Of a DNA stretch of 64,000 bases, positions 45,988 through 55,301 are shown one piece after another; the stretch's first letter is position 1; the number at the start of each line of letters is the position of its first letter. The notes below the pieces were generated by a model. The model worked only from the letters and a program-made list of their open reading frames with translations, was not told where the DNA came from and did no database searches. Source of the stretch: Okeania sp. KiyG1 (GTDB lineage: Bacteria > Cyanobacteriota > Cyanobacteriia > Cyanobacteriales > Microcoleaceae); NCBI RefSeq assembly GCF_014132355.1, contig NZ_BLZO01000072.1, positions 44,583-108,582 of the forward strand, written 5' to 3'. The position numbers and the translations under genes were made by a program.

Positions 45988-47058
45988 TTACAAATTTTGA
46001 TTAATTAAATTTAGAATCCGAATAGCTGTTTGAGAATTTCTAGACCACATATTTAGGTAATAGCATATTCTTTTGCGCTCATTTCCAGAACTGGCAGCTA
46101 GAGTAAAAATAATTCTCGCAAGAGTTTTATATAAAGTTTGATGTCGATCAACAAACTCCAACCAATTAAGAATTTCAGTCAGTATCGAATCTCTTCTTGA
46201 CCCTAAATTGAGACCATTCCTCATCAGATATACTATTGAGTCTTCAAAATCCTCACTTTCTTTTGCTAGCCAAAGTAAGGTTGGTTGTCGAATATCATTT
46301 TTCACAATCCATGATTTACGCATTAACCCCCTGAAAATAAGCAAACTTAATCTATAAACAGAAGTGTTGTCATCTTGATCTACCCATTCTCTAAGTCTAT
46401 TTAACACAAGACCATGTAGATTAGGAAGTTGAACACCCGCATTAAACAACTTTTCCACAGCTTTAGCAATATCTGAGAACAACTTGCCATTGCCTGATTG
46501 GGCAATTATCTTTAAGTTATCAAGGGCTTTTTCAGGAACAAGCAATCCTATATAACCACCGTATGCAGCAATAGCTGTCCATTGCAAAGGGGGCGATGTT
46601 TTTAAACTGCTCCAGTGATCGACAAGATTTAAAGCTTGCTGGGCGATCTCCTCATTTTCGTTATATGCCACTACAGCAAGAGCTAAAGCTGCTAATTTTT
46701 GAACACTGGGTTTACCTGATTTAGCCCAAGGTGAAAGTATTTTTTCACGAACTGGACGAAACTCATAGGTTGCTAACTTCCCTGCAGTTTCTGCCACCTT
46801 CAAGCGAGCTTCAAAATTTTGCCCTTCTGCTAGCTCATATAACCACTGAAGTGTGGCTTCTGCGTAAGTATCATACTCATCCCAAACATAGGAAAGAATA
46901 GACAGCGGAGCTTCTTGCTCTTTATACGAAACTCTCTTTATGGGATTTTTCCCAGATTCAGTAAGTTCGTAACCTTCAACTAAATGTGCAGAAACCTCCT
47001 GAAGCAATTCACTACGTTTTTTCTCGTTTACTCCTATGTTCAGACTGCTAGATGTCAT
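45988..47058 (-). CDS. Alpha-helical (HEAT-like) repeat protein of the cluster
   Basis: A 356-residue, fully helical protein. Regular amphipathic helices (ATLQWLYELAEGQNFEARLK, VAETAGKLATYEFRPV, PSVQKLAALALAVVAYNENE, QALNLVDHWSSL) suggest HEAT/ARM-like stacking. There are no membrane segments and no enzyme motif. The start ATG is 3 bases after the stop of the preceding acidic protein and the stop is 15 bases before the SPFH-like gene, so translation is probably coupled. I do not recognise the family. A scaffold or sensor role is inferred from the fold and context. Confidence 0.8.
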   Translation of the reverse strand: MTSSSLNIGVNEKKRSELLQEVSAHLVEGYELTESGKNPIKRVSYKEQEAPLSILSYVWDEYDTYAEATLQWLYELAEGQNFEARLKVAETAGKLATYEFRPVREKILSPWAKSGKPSVQKLAALALAVVAYNENEEIAQQALNLVDHWSSLKTSPPLQWTAIAAYGGYIGLLVPEKALDNLKIIAQSGNGKLFSDIAKAVEKLFNAGVQLPNLHGLVLNRLREWVDQDDNTSVYRLSLLIFRGLMRKSWIVKNDIRQPTLLWLAKESEDFEDSIVYLMRNGLNLGSRRDSILTEILNWLEFVDRHQTLYKTLARIIFTLAASSGNERKRICYYLNMWSRNSQTAIRILNLINQNL

Positions 47059-47060
47059 AT

Positions 47061-47651
47061 TTATGCTTCCAATTTTTCTTCCGGTTCAAGAATAGACTGC
47101 AATTTCTGACTAGCTTTATACACTGTGTAATAGTTACAACCATTAAGTGCTGCTAGAGCAATCATAAAGCTACGTTGTTTAACATTTTCACGTCTATCAA
47201 ATACTGACTCAATAGACTCATTTTTCTCTTGGTCATCAAGTGATTTGTTACTTTGTTCTCCTGAAAGTCCCTCTGTATTAACATTTGAATTAGTCTTTAA
47301 ATCTCTTCCTACAAAATGCCCATTCTTGCTTTCTACATGACTATCCTTAATATGAATACCGTCATAATAATTATTTGTTGTACCGAATAAGTTTTCAAGT
47401 CCAAGTTCTTGTGCTTTTTTGCAAAAGCTTATAAATTTGAAAAATTCTTTTTCTGCGTCTAAACCAGAGTCTTCAGCTTGGTTAGCTTCGGGATTAAATA
47501 CACTCTCTGCTGATTCGAGACCTTCTTCTTCTGATATTGCCTCAACGGATTCGTTGTCTTCCTCCTCCGTTGATTCAGCTTTATCAGAATTAAAGTCTTC
47601 AGACTGAGGTTCGTTTACATTAGGATCGTCTGAAGTAGGTTTGTTGCTCAT
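47061..47651 (-). CDS. Acidic protein with a Gly/His/Val homotypic-like motif
   Basis: A 196-residue protein. Residues 1-65 are highly acidic and low in complexity (STEEEDNESVEAISEEEG). A short helix (FFKFISFCKKAQELGLENL) follows. Then comes the motif G98-I-H-I-K-D-S-H-V-E-S-K-N-G-H-F-V-G-R-D117. The C-terminus is helical (RSFMIALAALNGCNYYTVY). The motif aligns without a gap with residues 126-145 of the protein encoded next door. Shared motifs in adjacent genes recall bacterial amyloid/RHIM-like signalling pairs (inference). It lies between the gene at 48123 (17 bases) and the helical-repeat gene (3 bases). Confidence 0.78.
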   Translation of the reverse strand: MSNKPTSDDPNVNEPQSEDFNSDKAESTEEEDNESVEAISEEEGLESAESVFNPEANQAEDSGLDAEKEFFKFISFCKKAQELGLENLFGTTNNYYDGIHIKDSHVESKNGHFVGRDLKTNSNVNTEGLSGEQSNKSLDDQEKNESIESVFDRRENVKQRSFMIALAALNGCNYYTVYKASQKLQSILEPEEKLEA

Positions 47652-47667
47652 CTGATTAAGTCCTCAA

Positions 47668-48123
47668 CTACTTATTACCAACGGTTTTATCGCCCCCAAC
47701 AATATCTCCATTTGTCTGCGAGACAGTTGAGCCAGAAATATGTACGCCCCCAATGTGAATTTCTGTTTGAGTGGAAGAGGTTTTTGCTTGATGAAGAAGC
47801 TTCTCAATCTCTGAGCTTACTTGTGGGTTATCCGTAAGAAGTTTCTTGATTTGAAAACGTAGCATAGCTTGTGCATCCTCATCAGAAGGACTATTTGCTA
47901 CTTCTGTAGCAGCTTCTGTAATAGCCGCTTCTTTTTCATTCGATTTTGGTCCAGAACGAGAAACAAGTTTTTCCCAGATAGTTTTAGCCCATTCTAAAGT
48001 ATCTGCGCCTACCTTTCTTGAAGCTCCAGCGAAGACTTCTTCCCCTCCTTTTTTTAAAAGATATGGGATTGCTGGAACTATAAATGAAGTAACTTTTTCT
48101 GCCAGTGGTGCTGCTTCTAGCAT
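47668..48123 (-). CDS. Small protein with helical N-terminus and C-terminal Gly/His/Val motif
   Basis: The first gene of the cluster, 151 residues. The N-terminal half is helical (EKVTSFIVPAIPYLLKKGGE, TLEWAKTIWEKLVSR), and a second helical part (about 75-115) has LRFQIKKLLTDNPQVSSEIE. The C-terminal 32 residues carry G126-V-H-I-S-G-S-T-V-S-Q-T-N-G-D-I-V-G-G-D145 and end KTVGNK. The GDIVGGDK style of tail is seen in many cyanobacterial and actinobacterial proteins linked to conflict or signalling systems. 328 bases without a gene lie upstream, the likely place of the promoter. Confidence 0.78.
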   Translation of the reverse strand: MLEAAPLAEKVTSFIVPAIPYLLKKGGEEVFAGASRKVGADTLEWAKTIWEKLVSRSGPKSNEKEAAITEAATEVANSPSDEDAQAMLRFQIKKLLTDNPQVSSEIEKLLHQAKTSSTQTEIHIGGVHISGSTVSQTNGDIVGGDKTVGNK

Positions 48124-48451
48124 AGTTTTTATAGACCTTTATGAAGTTTTACTTGATAAAAAGTACATTTTCAATATATTATAGTAAATTTTATTTCAGC
48201 CATCAACAAATGGTTTTCTGGCCATTTCCCATCAAAAAGCCAAGCAGCATTAAACTGTATATCTCTTGACTACAGCTACGCAAATAAACTGTATCGATCG
48301 CCAAGCAGAACAATCAGTAGTAGAAGTAATCTTGCGCAACTCCTGAGATTGCTTCCTTCCACTCCGTTCTAGTCGCAATGACCTACAATAAGCAATTATT
48401 AGGATTTAATATCAGAAATTACTTCTGACTTCTAACTTCTGACTTCTGACT

Positions 48452-49047
48452 TCAGCTTGCCATCCAAACCAGAAAGCTCAAAATTTGCTCAACGGGTGGC
48501 AATGGATAATCTGTCAAATCAATTGTTACTGTTTGTTCTTCTAGTTTGAGAAACCGCCAAACTGTACCACTTGTCACTGTACCGTATATAGTAGAAATTG
48601 GTTGCTGTTTCTGTTGATTAAACCGTTGAGCTGCTACCATTTGTGCTAAACATTGTCCAAGAGCTGGTTTCAGGTCTTCTTTTTTCGCTTCAACTAATAC
48701 CACCACAGGAGCTTTAATAAACAATTGCTCTGGAGAACGACTAATCAGAAAATCAACATACCCAGTCAAATCAACTTCTGGTTGTACGGCGAATTCTTCA
48801 CCAGAAAAAACACTAATTTTTCCTTTGAGCTGACGTTTTACTTCTAATAATACGGGATTAATAATACCTTCAGAACGAGCTTTTTCACTACCCACAGCGA
48901 TCGCCCAAGGTACTGTTTCTTTGAGGGTATCTTTGAGCAAAGCAGTAGGATTAATTGGGAAACGTCTGGTAAAAAGCGATCGCCTTCGATGATAGTCAGT
49001 TGAAAATCTTCTACGACTTTACTGAGGGTAAATTTACTATAGGGCAT
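48452..49047 (-). pseudogene. PD-(D/E)xK nuclease-like protein, one frameshift
   Basis: From 49047 the frame reads MPYSKFTLSKVVEDFQL, then IIEGDRFLPD. It then shifts near 48963 (one extra base) to FPINPTALLKDTLKETVPWA and IAVGSEKARSEGIINPVLLE, then ends after FLVWMAS. The core LTGYVDFLISRSPEQ and VVVLVEAKKEDL has the D...ExK order of PD-(D/E)xK nucleases, as in type I restriction-like and Uma2-like families. The joined length would be about 198 residues. It is a common cyanobacterial family with unproven function. It lies upstream of the small-motif cluster on the same strand, about 330 bases away. Confidence 0.75.
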
Positions 49048-49054
49048 AATGGAA

Positions 49055-49125
49055 GTAAGGGAGTAGGGGAGTGGGGAGTGGGGAAGTAAGGGAGTAGGGG
49101 AGTTAGGGAGTTAGGGAGTTAGGGA
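49055..49125 (+). repeat. GGGAGTAGGGGAGT tandem repeat
   Basis: Tandem GGGAGT(A/T)(A)G units directly upstream (minus-strand sense) of the PD-(D/E)xK-like gene. The same G-rich unit occurs at 18605 and 41172. No coding content. Confidence 0.55.
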
Positions 49126-49397
49126 GTAAAATAATACAGAGTAATATTATTAGACTAATTTACTCTAAAAGTAGGTTATTTAGGATTACCTATAAATTGC
49201 AAATTACTCGTCAACTAACTAAAGATTTTAGCCTTTCCAGTTTCGACAAATATTGATATTATCATTGCATTTTCTTAGCAAGTTTAGCACAATATTTCTA
49301 TAAATCATTGCTTTGAATTAGTTTGTTTAACGCTATTATTTTTTGACAAATATAAAAAATATGGTAATCAAATATAAAAATATAGAGGAAATAACTA

Positions 49398-50261
49398 ATG
49401 AAAATTGGGTTTTTAGGAACGGGTTTAATGGGTCTGCCAATGGCTCAAAAATTGTTAGAAGCTAATCATATTGTAACTGCTTATAATCGGACTCAATCAA
49501 AATTAGAACCTTTACAAAAAGTAGGTGCTAATATTGCTAATTCTCCGGTAGAAGCTATTCAAAATTCTGAATGTTTGATTTTGATGTTGACTAATGCTGA
49601 AGCTATTCAAAATGTACTTTTATCTGATAGTTCAAAAGCCGAATTATCGGGTCGAACAGTGATTCAAATGGGAACTATTTCCCCTACTGAAAGTAAAGAA
49701 ATTAGAGATGAAGTTGTGGCTTGTGGCTGTGAATATTTAGAAGCTCCTGTTTTGGGCAGTATTCCTCAAGTAAAATCTGGCAGTTTAATTGTTATGGTAG
49801 GAGCTTCGCCAGAACAATATGAAAAATGGTGTGGTTTATTAAAGATATTTAGTTCCGAACCATTACATATTGGCGCGGTGGGTAGTGGTGCTGCAATTAA
49901 GTTAGCAATGAATCAATTAATTGGTTCTTTAACAACTGCTTTTGCTCTGAGTTTAGGATTAATAGTTAGGGAAGGAATAGATGTAGATTTGTTTATGCAA
50001 ATTGTTCGGAATAGCGCTTTATATGCTCCAACATTTGATAAAAAGTTACAACGAATGTTAGACAGAAATTATGAAAATCCTAATTTTCCAGCCAAACATT
50101 TATTGAAGGATACGAACATATTTATTAATGCGGCAGAATCAGCAGGACTTGATGTGAGTATTCAAGAAGGAGTGCGTAAAGTTTTGGAGAAAACTATTGA
50201 ATTAGGTTTATCAGATGTGGATTATTCTGCTTTATTTTCAGCAGTTAATCCAAATAACTAG
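49398..50261 (+). CDS. NAD(P)-dependent beta-hydroxyacid dehydrogenase family protein
   Basis: A 287-residue enzyme of the 3-hydroxyisobutyrate dehydrogenase/glyoxylate reductase family. The N-terminal dinucleotide site is GFLGTGLMGLPMAQKLL. The substrate loop is EAPVLGSIPQVKSGSL. The catalytic Lys is K168 in GSGAAIKLAMNQLIGS. The C-terminal helical domain (APTFDKKLQRML, FPAKHLLKDTNIF) is complete. The YNRTQSK after strand 2 has Arg, which favours NADP (inference). It probably reduces a short aldehyde-acid such as glyoxylate or succinic semialdehyde. GAGGAAA lies upstream of the ATG. It is monocistronic. Confidence 0.92.
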   Translation: MKIGFLGTGLMGLPMAQKLLEANHIVTAYNRTQSKLEPLQKVGANIANSPVEAIQNSECLILMLTNAEAIQNVLLSDSSKAELSGRTVIQMGTISPTESKEIRDEVVACGCEYLEAPVLGSIPQVKSGSLIVMVGASPEQYEKWCGLLKIFSSEPLHIGAVGSGAAIKLAMNQLIGSLTTAFALSLGLIVREGIDVDLFMQIVRNSALYAPTFDKKLQRMLDRNYENPNFPAKHLLKDTNIFINAAESAGLDVSIQEGVRKVLEKTIELGLSDVDYSALFSAVNPNN

Positions 50262-50462
50262 AATATGTTTTCTTTTGATAAGCACGTTCTTCCAAAGTTA
50301 TGAAAAAATCACCCTTAATTGTGGCGCTGCTGATTTGATCTATAAAATTCAATTAGTAGCGCTGTGCGCAGGCAATAGGCAACAGGGGAATAAAAGCTTA
50401 TAATATAAAACTTTTAGCTATTGGACACCTCCTGCAATTTGTAAATTTTCACCCAATTCTTA

Positions 50463-51880
50463 GTTGAATAAAAAGTCATGTATAGGGGCGAGTTACCCCC
50501 AATAACTAAATCATATCATGATTTGTCTTGAGTGTGTCTTTCATTCCGAGGAGACCTCGGAATTACACACTCGCTTTTTGAGGATGCAAGGGGAAAAGCC
50601 TTGCCGTTTTTTTGGTCTTGACAGGATGATAATTTTCTGGATTTGTGAATATAGCGTTGGCGGAGCAAGTGCGGTAGCTACATCGCTTCTTCATGAATAA
50701 TATTGATACTCTTGATGGGGCGGGCAAATTTTCTGATCGTTACTTCTTGAGCTAAGTGCTTCACAGAATGATGATATTTCTCTTTTTTTGATGTGTGAAT
50801 ATCTCTTCTATATAGTATTCAGCGACGATATGCCATTACTTAGTTGAATAAAAAGTCATGCGTAGGGGCGTGTTACACCCTATAACAAAATAGTATCACG
50901 ATTTTTTAGGAGATGCAAGGAGAAAAACCTTCCCGTTTTTTTTGAGCTTCACAAAATGCAGATTAATCATCCCTGTATATGTAGCTAAATCCTTGTCTGG
51001 CTGATGGAGTTGAAAATTTTTCCTATCATTACTTTTTTTATCTAAGTGCTTCACAGGATGATATTTTTTCTCTGCTTTGGTTTCTGAGTATCTCTTCATA
51101 TATATTCTATTCAGTGGCGATATGCTGTTTTGGGGTTGAATAAAAAGTCATGCGTAGGGGCGTGTTACACCCTATAACAAAATAGTATCACGATTTTTTA
51201 GGAGATGCAAGGGGAAATTCCTTGCCGTTTTTTTTGAGCTTCACAAAATGAAAATCTTTGGTTGTGAATATAGCCTACGCTTCTACATAAATAATATCGA
51301 TACTGTGGATGGGGTGAAAAATTTGGCTATCGCTACTTCTTTATTCAAGTGCTTCACAAAATGATGAAATTTATCTGGTTTGATTTCTGAGTATCCCTTC
51401 TATATATTCAGTGGCGATATGCTGTTTTTGCGTTGAATAAAAAGTCATGCACAGGGGCGAGTGAACCCCAATAATAAAATAGTATCACGATTTTTTTGGC
51501 GATGCAAGAGGAAAAACCTTGCTGTTTTTTTTGAGCTTCACAAAATGCAGGTTAATCATCTGTGTATCCGTGGCAAAATCCTTGTCTGGCTGATGGGGCG
51601 GGCAAATTTTCTGATCGTTACTTTTACAGCAAAGTGCTTCACAGAATGATAATTTTTCTGCTTTGATAGTGTGAGTATCTCTTCTATATATATTCAGTGG
51701 CGATATGCTATTTTTGCGTTGAATAAAAAGTCATGCACAGGGGCGAGTGAACCCCAATAATAAAATAGTATCACGATTTTTTTGGCGATGCAAGAGGAAA
51801 AACCTTGCTGTTTTTTTTTTGAGCTTCACAGGATGCAGATTAATCATAGGTGTATCCGTGGCAAAATCCTTGTCTGGCAA
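50463..51880 (+). repeat. Tandem array of about 290-bp units
   Basis: The phrase GTTGAATAAAAAGTCATG starts units at 50463, 50843, 51135, 51432 and 51718 (spacings 380, 292, 297, 286). The last unit is cut at about 51880 by the end of the dacB-like gene. Each unit goes: GGGGCG(A/T)GTTACACCC, AATAGTATCACGATTTTT, GATGCAAGGGGAAA, TTTTTTTTGAGCTTCACA, CTTGTCTGGCTGATGG, AAGTGCTTCACAG and TTCAGTGGCGATATGC. The first unit has an extra palindrome (CCGAGGAGACCTCGG), with a relative at 24180-24225. Short ORFs recur in each unit but do not look like genes. Confidence 0.8.
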
Positions 51881-51884
51881 CGCC

Positions 51885-53198
51885 TTAATTGTATTTTTCC
51901 AAAATCTGATTTCGATCGCTAGCTCCCAAACCCAAGCGATCGCCATTAATCTGAGGAGTAATAACCTCGGGTACTTCAGTAACTCCCCAAAGACTTACCA
52001 ATTGCTGTAAAAATTTATCTTGCTCCACCCGTGTTGCTTCCCAGTAGGGACTTCGGTTAATCATCGTAAACCAAACCAAACCCTCTTCACGGGTAGGAAT
52101 AACTCCAGCCAAAGCAATCACATCATTGAGAGTACCAGTTTTCACCGCCGAACCCTGGGGAATATTCCTAGACTGGTCTACCAAAGTTCCTCGGTCATAA
52201 CCAGATACCGGAAACAAGTCAGCAATAACCCACTTAGAAGTTTGAAGATACCTTTGAATAGCAATTAACATTGCACTTACCGCTCTTGGAGAAATTTTAT
52301 TTTCCACTCCCAACCCAGAACCATTAATTAACTGAATTTCTGCTTGAGGCACTCCCGCAGTCCAGGCAGCTTTTTGTTGAACAACTTTTGCTCCACCCAA
52401 ATTACTAGCTATTATTTCAGCCAACTCATTATTACTTTCCACATTCATAGTTTTGAGAATATAGATAAGTGGCAAAGACTTGTGTCGAACAATTGGAATT
52501 TCTGTAGATACAGATTTTTGGGATATTACAGAACCAGCGATCGCCACTTTTGGCTGAAGTGTTCCTGGTGGCATTCGGTTGTAGATATTTCTCACATTAT
52601 TAGACCAAGTGGCTGAATTAATACCTTCTCGGAATAATTGGCCTGCAACTATAGGGTCAGTCCGATAATTCATCCAGAAATCACCTACTACAATCAAATT
52701 ACCTGTGACTTGATTAATTCCTAGTTTTTGGATGGTGTTCCCCAGGGCGATCGCTTCTTCCCAGACAAAATATGGGTCATTACCGCCATTAATTACTAAA
52801 TCTCCTCGCAATATTCCATTTGTAATTGGGCCTGTGGTGCTGATGGAGGTTTCAAATTGATGTTGAGGTCCCCAAGTTTCTAGGGCAGCTAAAGATGTGG
52901 CGATTTTTGTTAAGGAAGCACCAGGCATGGGAACTGTACCTTCGTGGCCATGCAAAAGTTTAAATTCTGACTGTATCCATATACCCTGAGCATCGGAAGT
53001 TAGTAATCTCTTGGCTGCCAAACCTTTCAAATATTCATCTACTTCTATAGTTAATATTTGATCGGAATTTTCAGGTGAAATTAATTGGGGTAAACCTGTT
53101 TGCCATTTGAGTATGGTTACAGTATTTTGCCCAATAGTTTGTATGCCTGCCATTTCTAGCCATAGAGATATAATTCCATAGCTGAACAAATCCCACAT
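51885..53198 (-). CDS. dacB: D-alanyl-D-alanine carboxypeptidase/endopeptidase, PBP4 (S13) family
   Basis: A 437-residue penicillin-binding protein with all three motifs of family S13: S95-L-T-K98 (in MPGASLTKIA), S255-N-N257 and K353-T-G. GDLVINGGNDPYF and GSGLGVENKISPRAV are further family blocks. The N-terminus has only a weak hydrophobic segment (SLWLEMAGIQTIG), so export is likely but not clear. It trims or cuts peptidoglycan cross-links in the periplasm. The stop codon lies a few bases from the tandem array, and the array's last unit is cut there. Confidence 0.9.
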   Translation of the reverse strand: MWDLFSYGIISLWLEMAGIQTIGQNTVTILKWQTGLPQLISPENSDQILTIEVDEYLKGLAAKRLLTSDAQGIWIQSEFKLLHGHEGTVPMPGASLTKIATSLAALETWGPQHQFETSISTTGPITNGILRGDLVINGGNDPYFVWEEAIALGNTIQKLGINQVTGNLIVVGDFWMNYRTDPIVAGQLFREGINSATWSNNVRNIYNRMPPGTLQPKVAIAGSVISQKSVSTEIPIVRHKSLPLIYILKTMNVESNNELAEIIASNLGGAKVVQQKAAWTAGVPQAEIQLINGSGLGVENKISPRAVSAMLIAIQRYLQTSKWVIADLFPVSGYDRGTLVDQSRNIPQGSAVKTGTLNDVIALAGVIPTREEGLVWFTMINRSPYWEATRVEQDKFLQQLVSLWGVTEVPEVITPQINGDRLGLGASDRNQILEKYN

Positions 53199-53277
53199 AA
53201 ATCAATTCAATTTTTTTCAATTGATGTCTCTAGGGGTTAAAACACCCTAGATTCTTAGCGGATGTGCTACGCGGGCG

Positions 53278-54586
53278 CTATTGCCATGCAACGCACTGCT
53301 GACGATATTTTTGAGTTAGATTATCCAACTTATATCGCTGTGGAAGCATCAAGACTCCCCTACAGACCTTGGCTAGATTTATTTCTAGCTGTGTCGATAC
53401 TTTTCTTAAAATATTGGCTGCTCCATTAGCATCGGCATTAATCAATTTACCTGTTGATGAACGGTACAAACCACGATTAACACGCTTTCCTGATGGCTCC
53501 CACCTTTTGGGTTTTTCACCAAATGTCGGCAGAAAATCATCATCTAGAAAACTAGCCTTACTTGTGTAACTTTCCTCAGTCTCAACAAACTTAATCCCAT
53601 ACTGCTCAGACAATTCAGCTATCCTGGCTTTTAACTTGGCTGTTGGTATTTGAACAAACTGTTGGTTATTTTTCTTACCAATGTTAATACTATCTTTTTG
53701 GCGTTTATTCCAACCAAAAACTACTGTACCTATTTGATGCTCAATGCACCAGTTGACAACAAATCTTGCTGCTTTGTTCACATTATCCCGCATCTGACGG
53801 TTGCGCTTTTCAGTAATAGCTGCTAAGTTATCGTCCCAGTAGTCACCAGGCTTACCTGCTTTGATTTTGGCTACTTGCTTATTGTACCATTGATTTTGGG
53901 ATTTGACCTTTTTTCCATCAACTATAAAAGCTTTTCCCACATTACTCACACAGGTTAACCAGTTATTTAATCCTGGGTCTATGCCTAAGACGTTTTCTGC
54001 TATTAGCTGGCCTTTTTTAGGTTCTGGTTGGTCATAGACAAACTCTAGGTAAAAGCAGTTATTTCTAGGGACGAACCTAAATTCTTTTATTTGCTTAAAG
54101 TCTAGGTTCAAGGGCATTGGTAACAAGAAATGGTCAATGCCAAACCATGCTTTAACTTGCTTGCCCAGTGGAAACTTAAGCATTTCATTCACCAACTTCA
54201 CCCAACGCGCCGGATAACTTACAACTGCTAAACCATATTTTTTACGGTATTTTGGTGGTTTTGGTTTCTGTGTCAGTTGACCTGATTTAAACATTTTGGC
54301 AAGTCTTGCATAAGAGTTAAAGGACTCAATTACAGAGTGCAGTGTTTGTTGGGCACAAGCTGTTCGCGCTAGCGTTGCGGAGCAAACGCATGGCCTTAAA
54401 ATGCGGATTACTTTTTAACTCAAAATCTAGTTCAGCTTTAGACACAAAGCGTCCTGCTTTAAACAGCATTTGACGACAATAGTAAATCCCGCAGTTAGTA
54501 AGCTTATTGGCTTCTGTGCAAAGGTACTCAATAGTTGCCATTACTTCTGGACTACTTTTAACTAAGTGTTGCTGACATCCGTACAT
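53278..54586 (-). pseudogene. tnpB: TnpB (RNA-guided nuclease family) split by a short palindromic repeat
   Basis: The N-terminal part (54586 on) reads MYGCQQHLVKSSPEVMATIE to NPHFKAM. An inserted palindromic repeat (CGCAACGCTAGCGCGAA at about 54362-54378) shifts the frame and adds a stop. In the correct frame the protein goes on ACAQQTLHSVIESFNSYARL-AKMFKSGQ and the 338-residue rest. The RuvC parts are GIDPGLNNWLT (first Asp), TVVFGWNKRQKD, EESYTSKASFLD and ADANGAANI (last Asp). The usual second-motif Glu is Gly here, as in a TnpB group whose acidic residue sits at EESYTS, and the four-Cys zinc finger is absent. As written it cannot make the full protein. Confidence 0.85.
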
Positions 54587-54642
54587 TAATCATCACCTCC
54601 TGTAGATATAATAGCACTATTCAACATAATATATCTACATAT

Positions 54643-55045
54643 ATGAAAAAAACCAGACGAATATAGAAGAAATCCCCACTCAGTAACATTAATAAATTAC
54701 TATTTTGTATTTTGTCCCAAACGTAGAAAACCAGTACTGGTAGGAGATGTCAAACAGCGGCTACAAGAAATTATTTTTGAGTTATGTACTGAGCATGATT
54801 GGAGACTCATAGGACTTGAAATAATGCCAGACCATGTACATTTATTTTTAGAAGTTGACCCAACTTTTGCACCCTCTGTAATTATCAAACGAGTCAAAGG
54901 TAGGGCTTCTCATCACTTGAGAAAAGAATTTCCTAGATTACTAAAGCTACCCACACTTTGGACTCCTAGCTTTTTTTGCGCAACAACAGGAAATGCTTCA
55001 ACGGAAACAGTTAAAAAGTATATTGAAAACCAGACCGGAAAGTAA
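54643..55045 (+). pseudogene. tnpA: IS200/IS605 family TnpA (Y1 HUH transposase), shifted at A7
   Basis: The ATG at 54643 is followed by seven A (54646-54652). With six A the frame would read MKKPDEYRRNPHSVTLINYY and go on through FVFCPKRRKPVLVGD to the stop at 55043. The HUH motif is PDHVHLFLE and the catalytic Tyr lies in TVKKYIENQ. The size is about 133 residues, as usual. It cuts and joins single-stranded element ends. The A7 tract may be a simple mutation or a slippage site, as some IS use. It is divergent from the tnpB beside it. Confidence 0.82.
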
Positions 55046-55301
55046 CGCCGCTTTGTTACCCGCGTGTCGTTATTCAACCAGGGGATAAATCTTCCGGGAA
55101 CTTTCTGAGCGTCATTTTTTAGGTTTTGACATACGCAACAGTAAGACATCAAACCTCTGCCAATCATCAATTTGAAGACTCCTACTGAGGAAAAAGTATT
55201 ATTTTTTACTTTAATTACTGAGAAAATAAATGATTAAAGATTTACAAAATTTTACTAAATTATTTGCTAAACTTGTTTATTGAATATGCTAAGTTCTGAA
55301 A

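Larger units (their letters stand above)
53221..55140. mobile_element. IS605-type element with divergent tnpA and tnpB
   Basis: tnpB (minus) and tnpA (plus) point away from each other, the order of IS605/IS608. The right end on the minus strand has the hairpin CTAGGGTGTTTTAACCCCTAG-like stem (53229-53250) and ends ACATCAA at 53221. The other side has GTAA at 55141-55144, which is TTAC on the minus strand, the known target type of IS608. Boundaries are inferred. Confidence 0.55.

Noticed and set aside
50463-51880. CRISPR array
   Set aside because: The repeats are about 290 bases long and contiguous, without short direct repeats and unique spacers.
50896-52010. Recurring 60-90 codon frames on both strands of the tandem array
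   Set aside because: They repeat because the DNA unit repeats, and they occur on both strands; none has a ribosome-binding site or a plausible domain.
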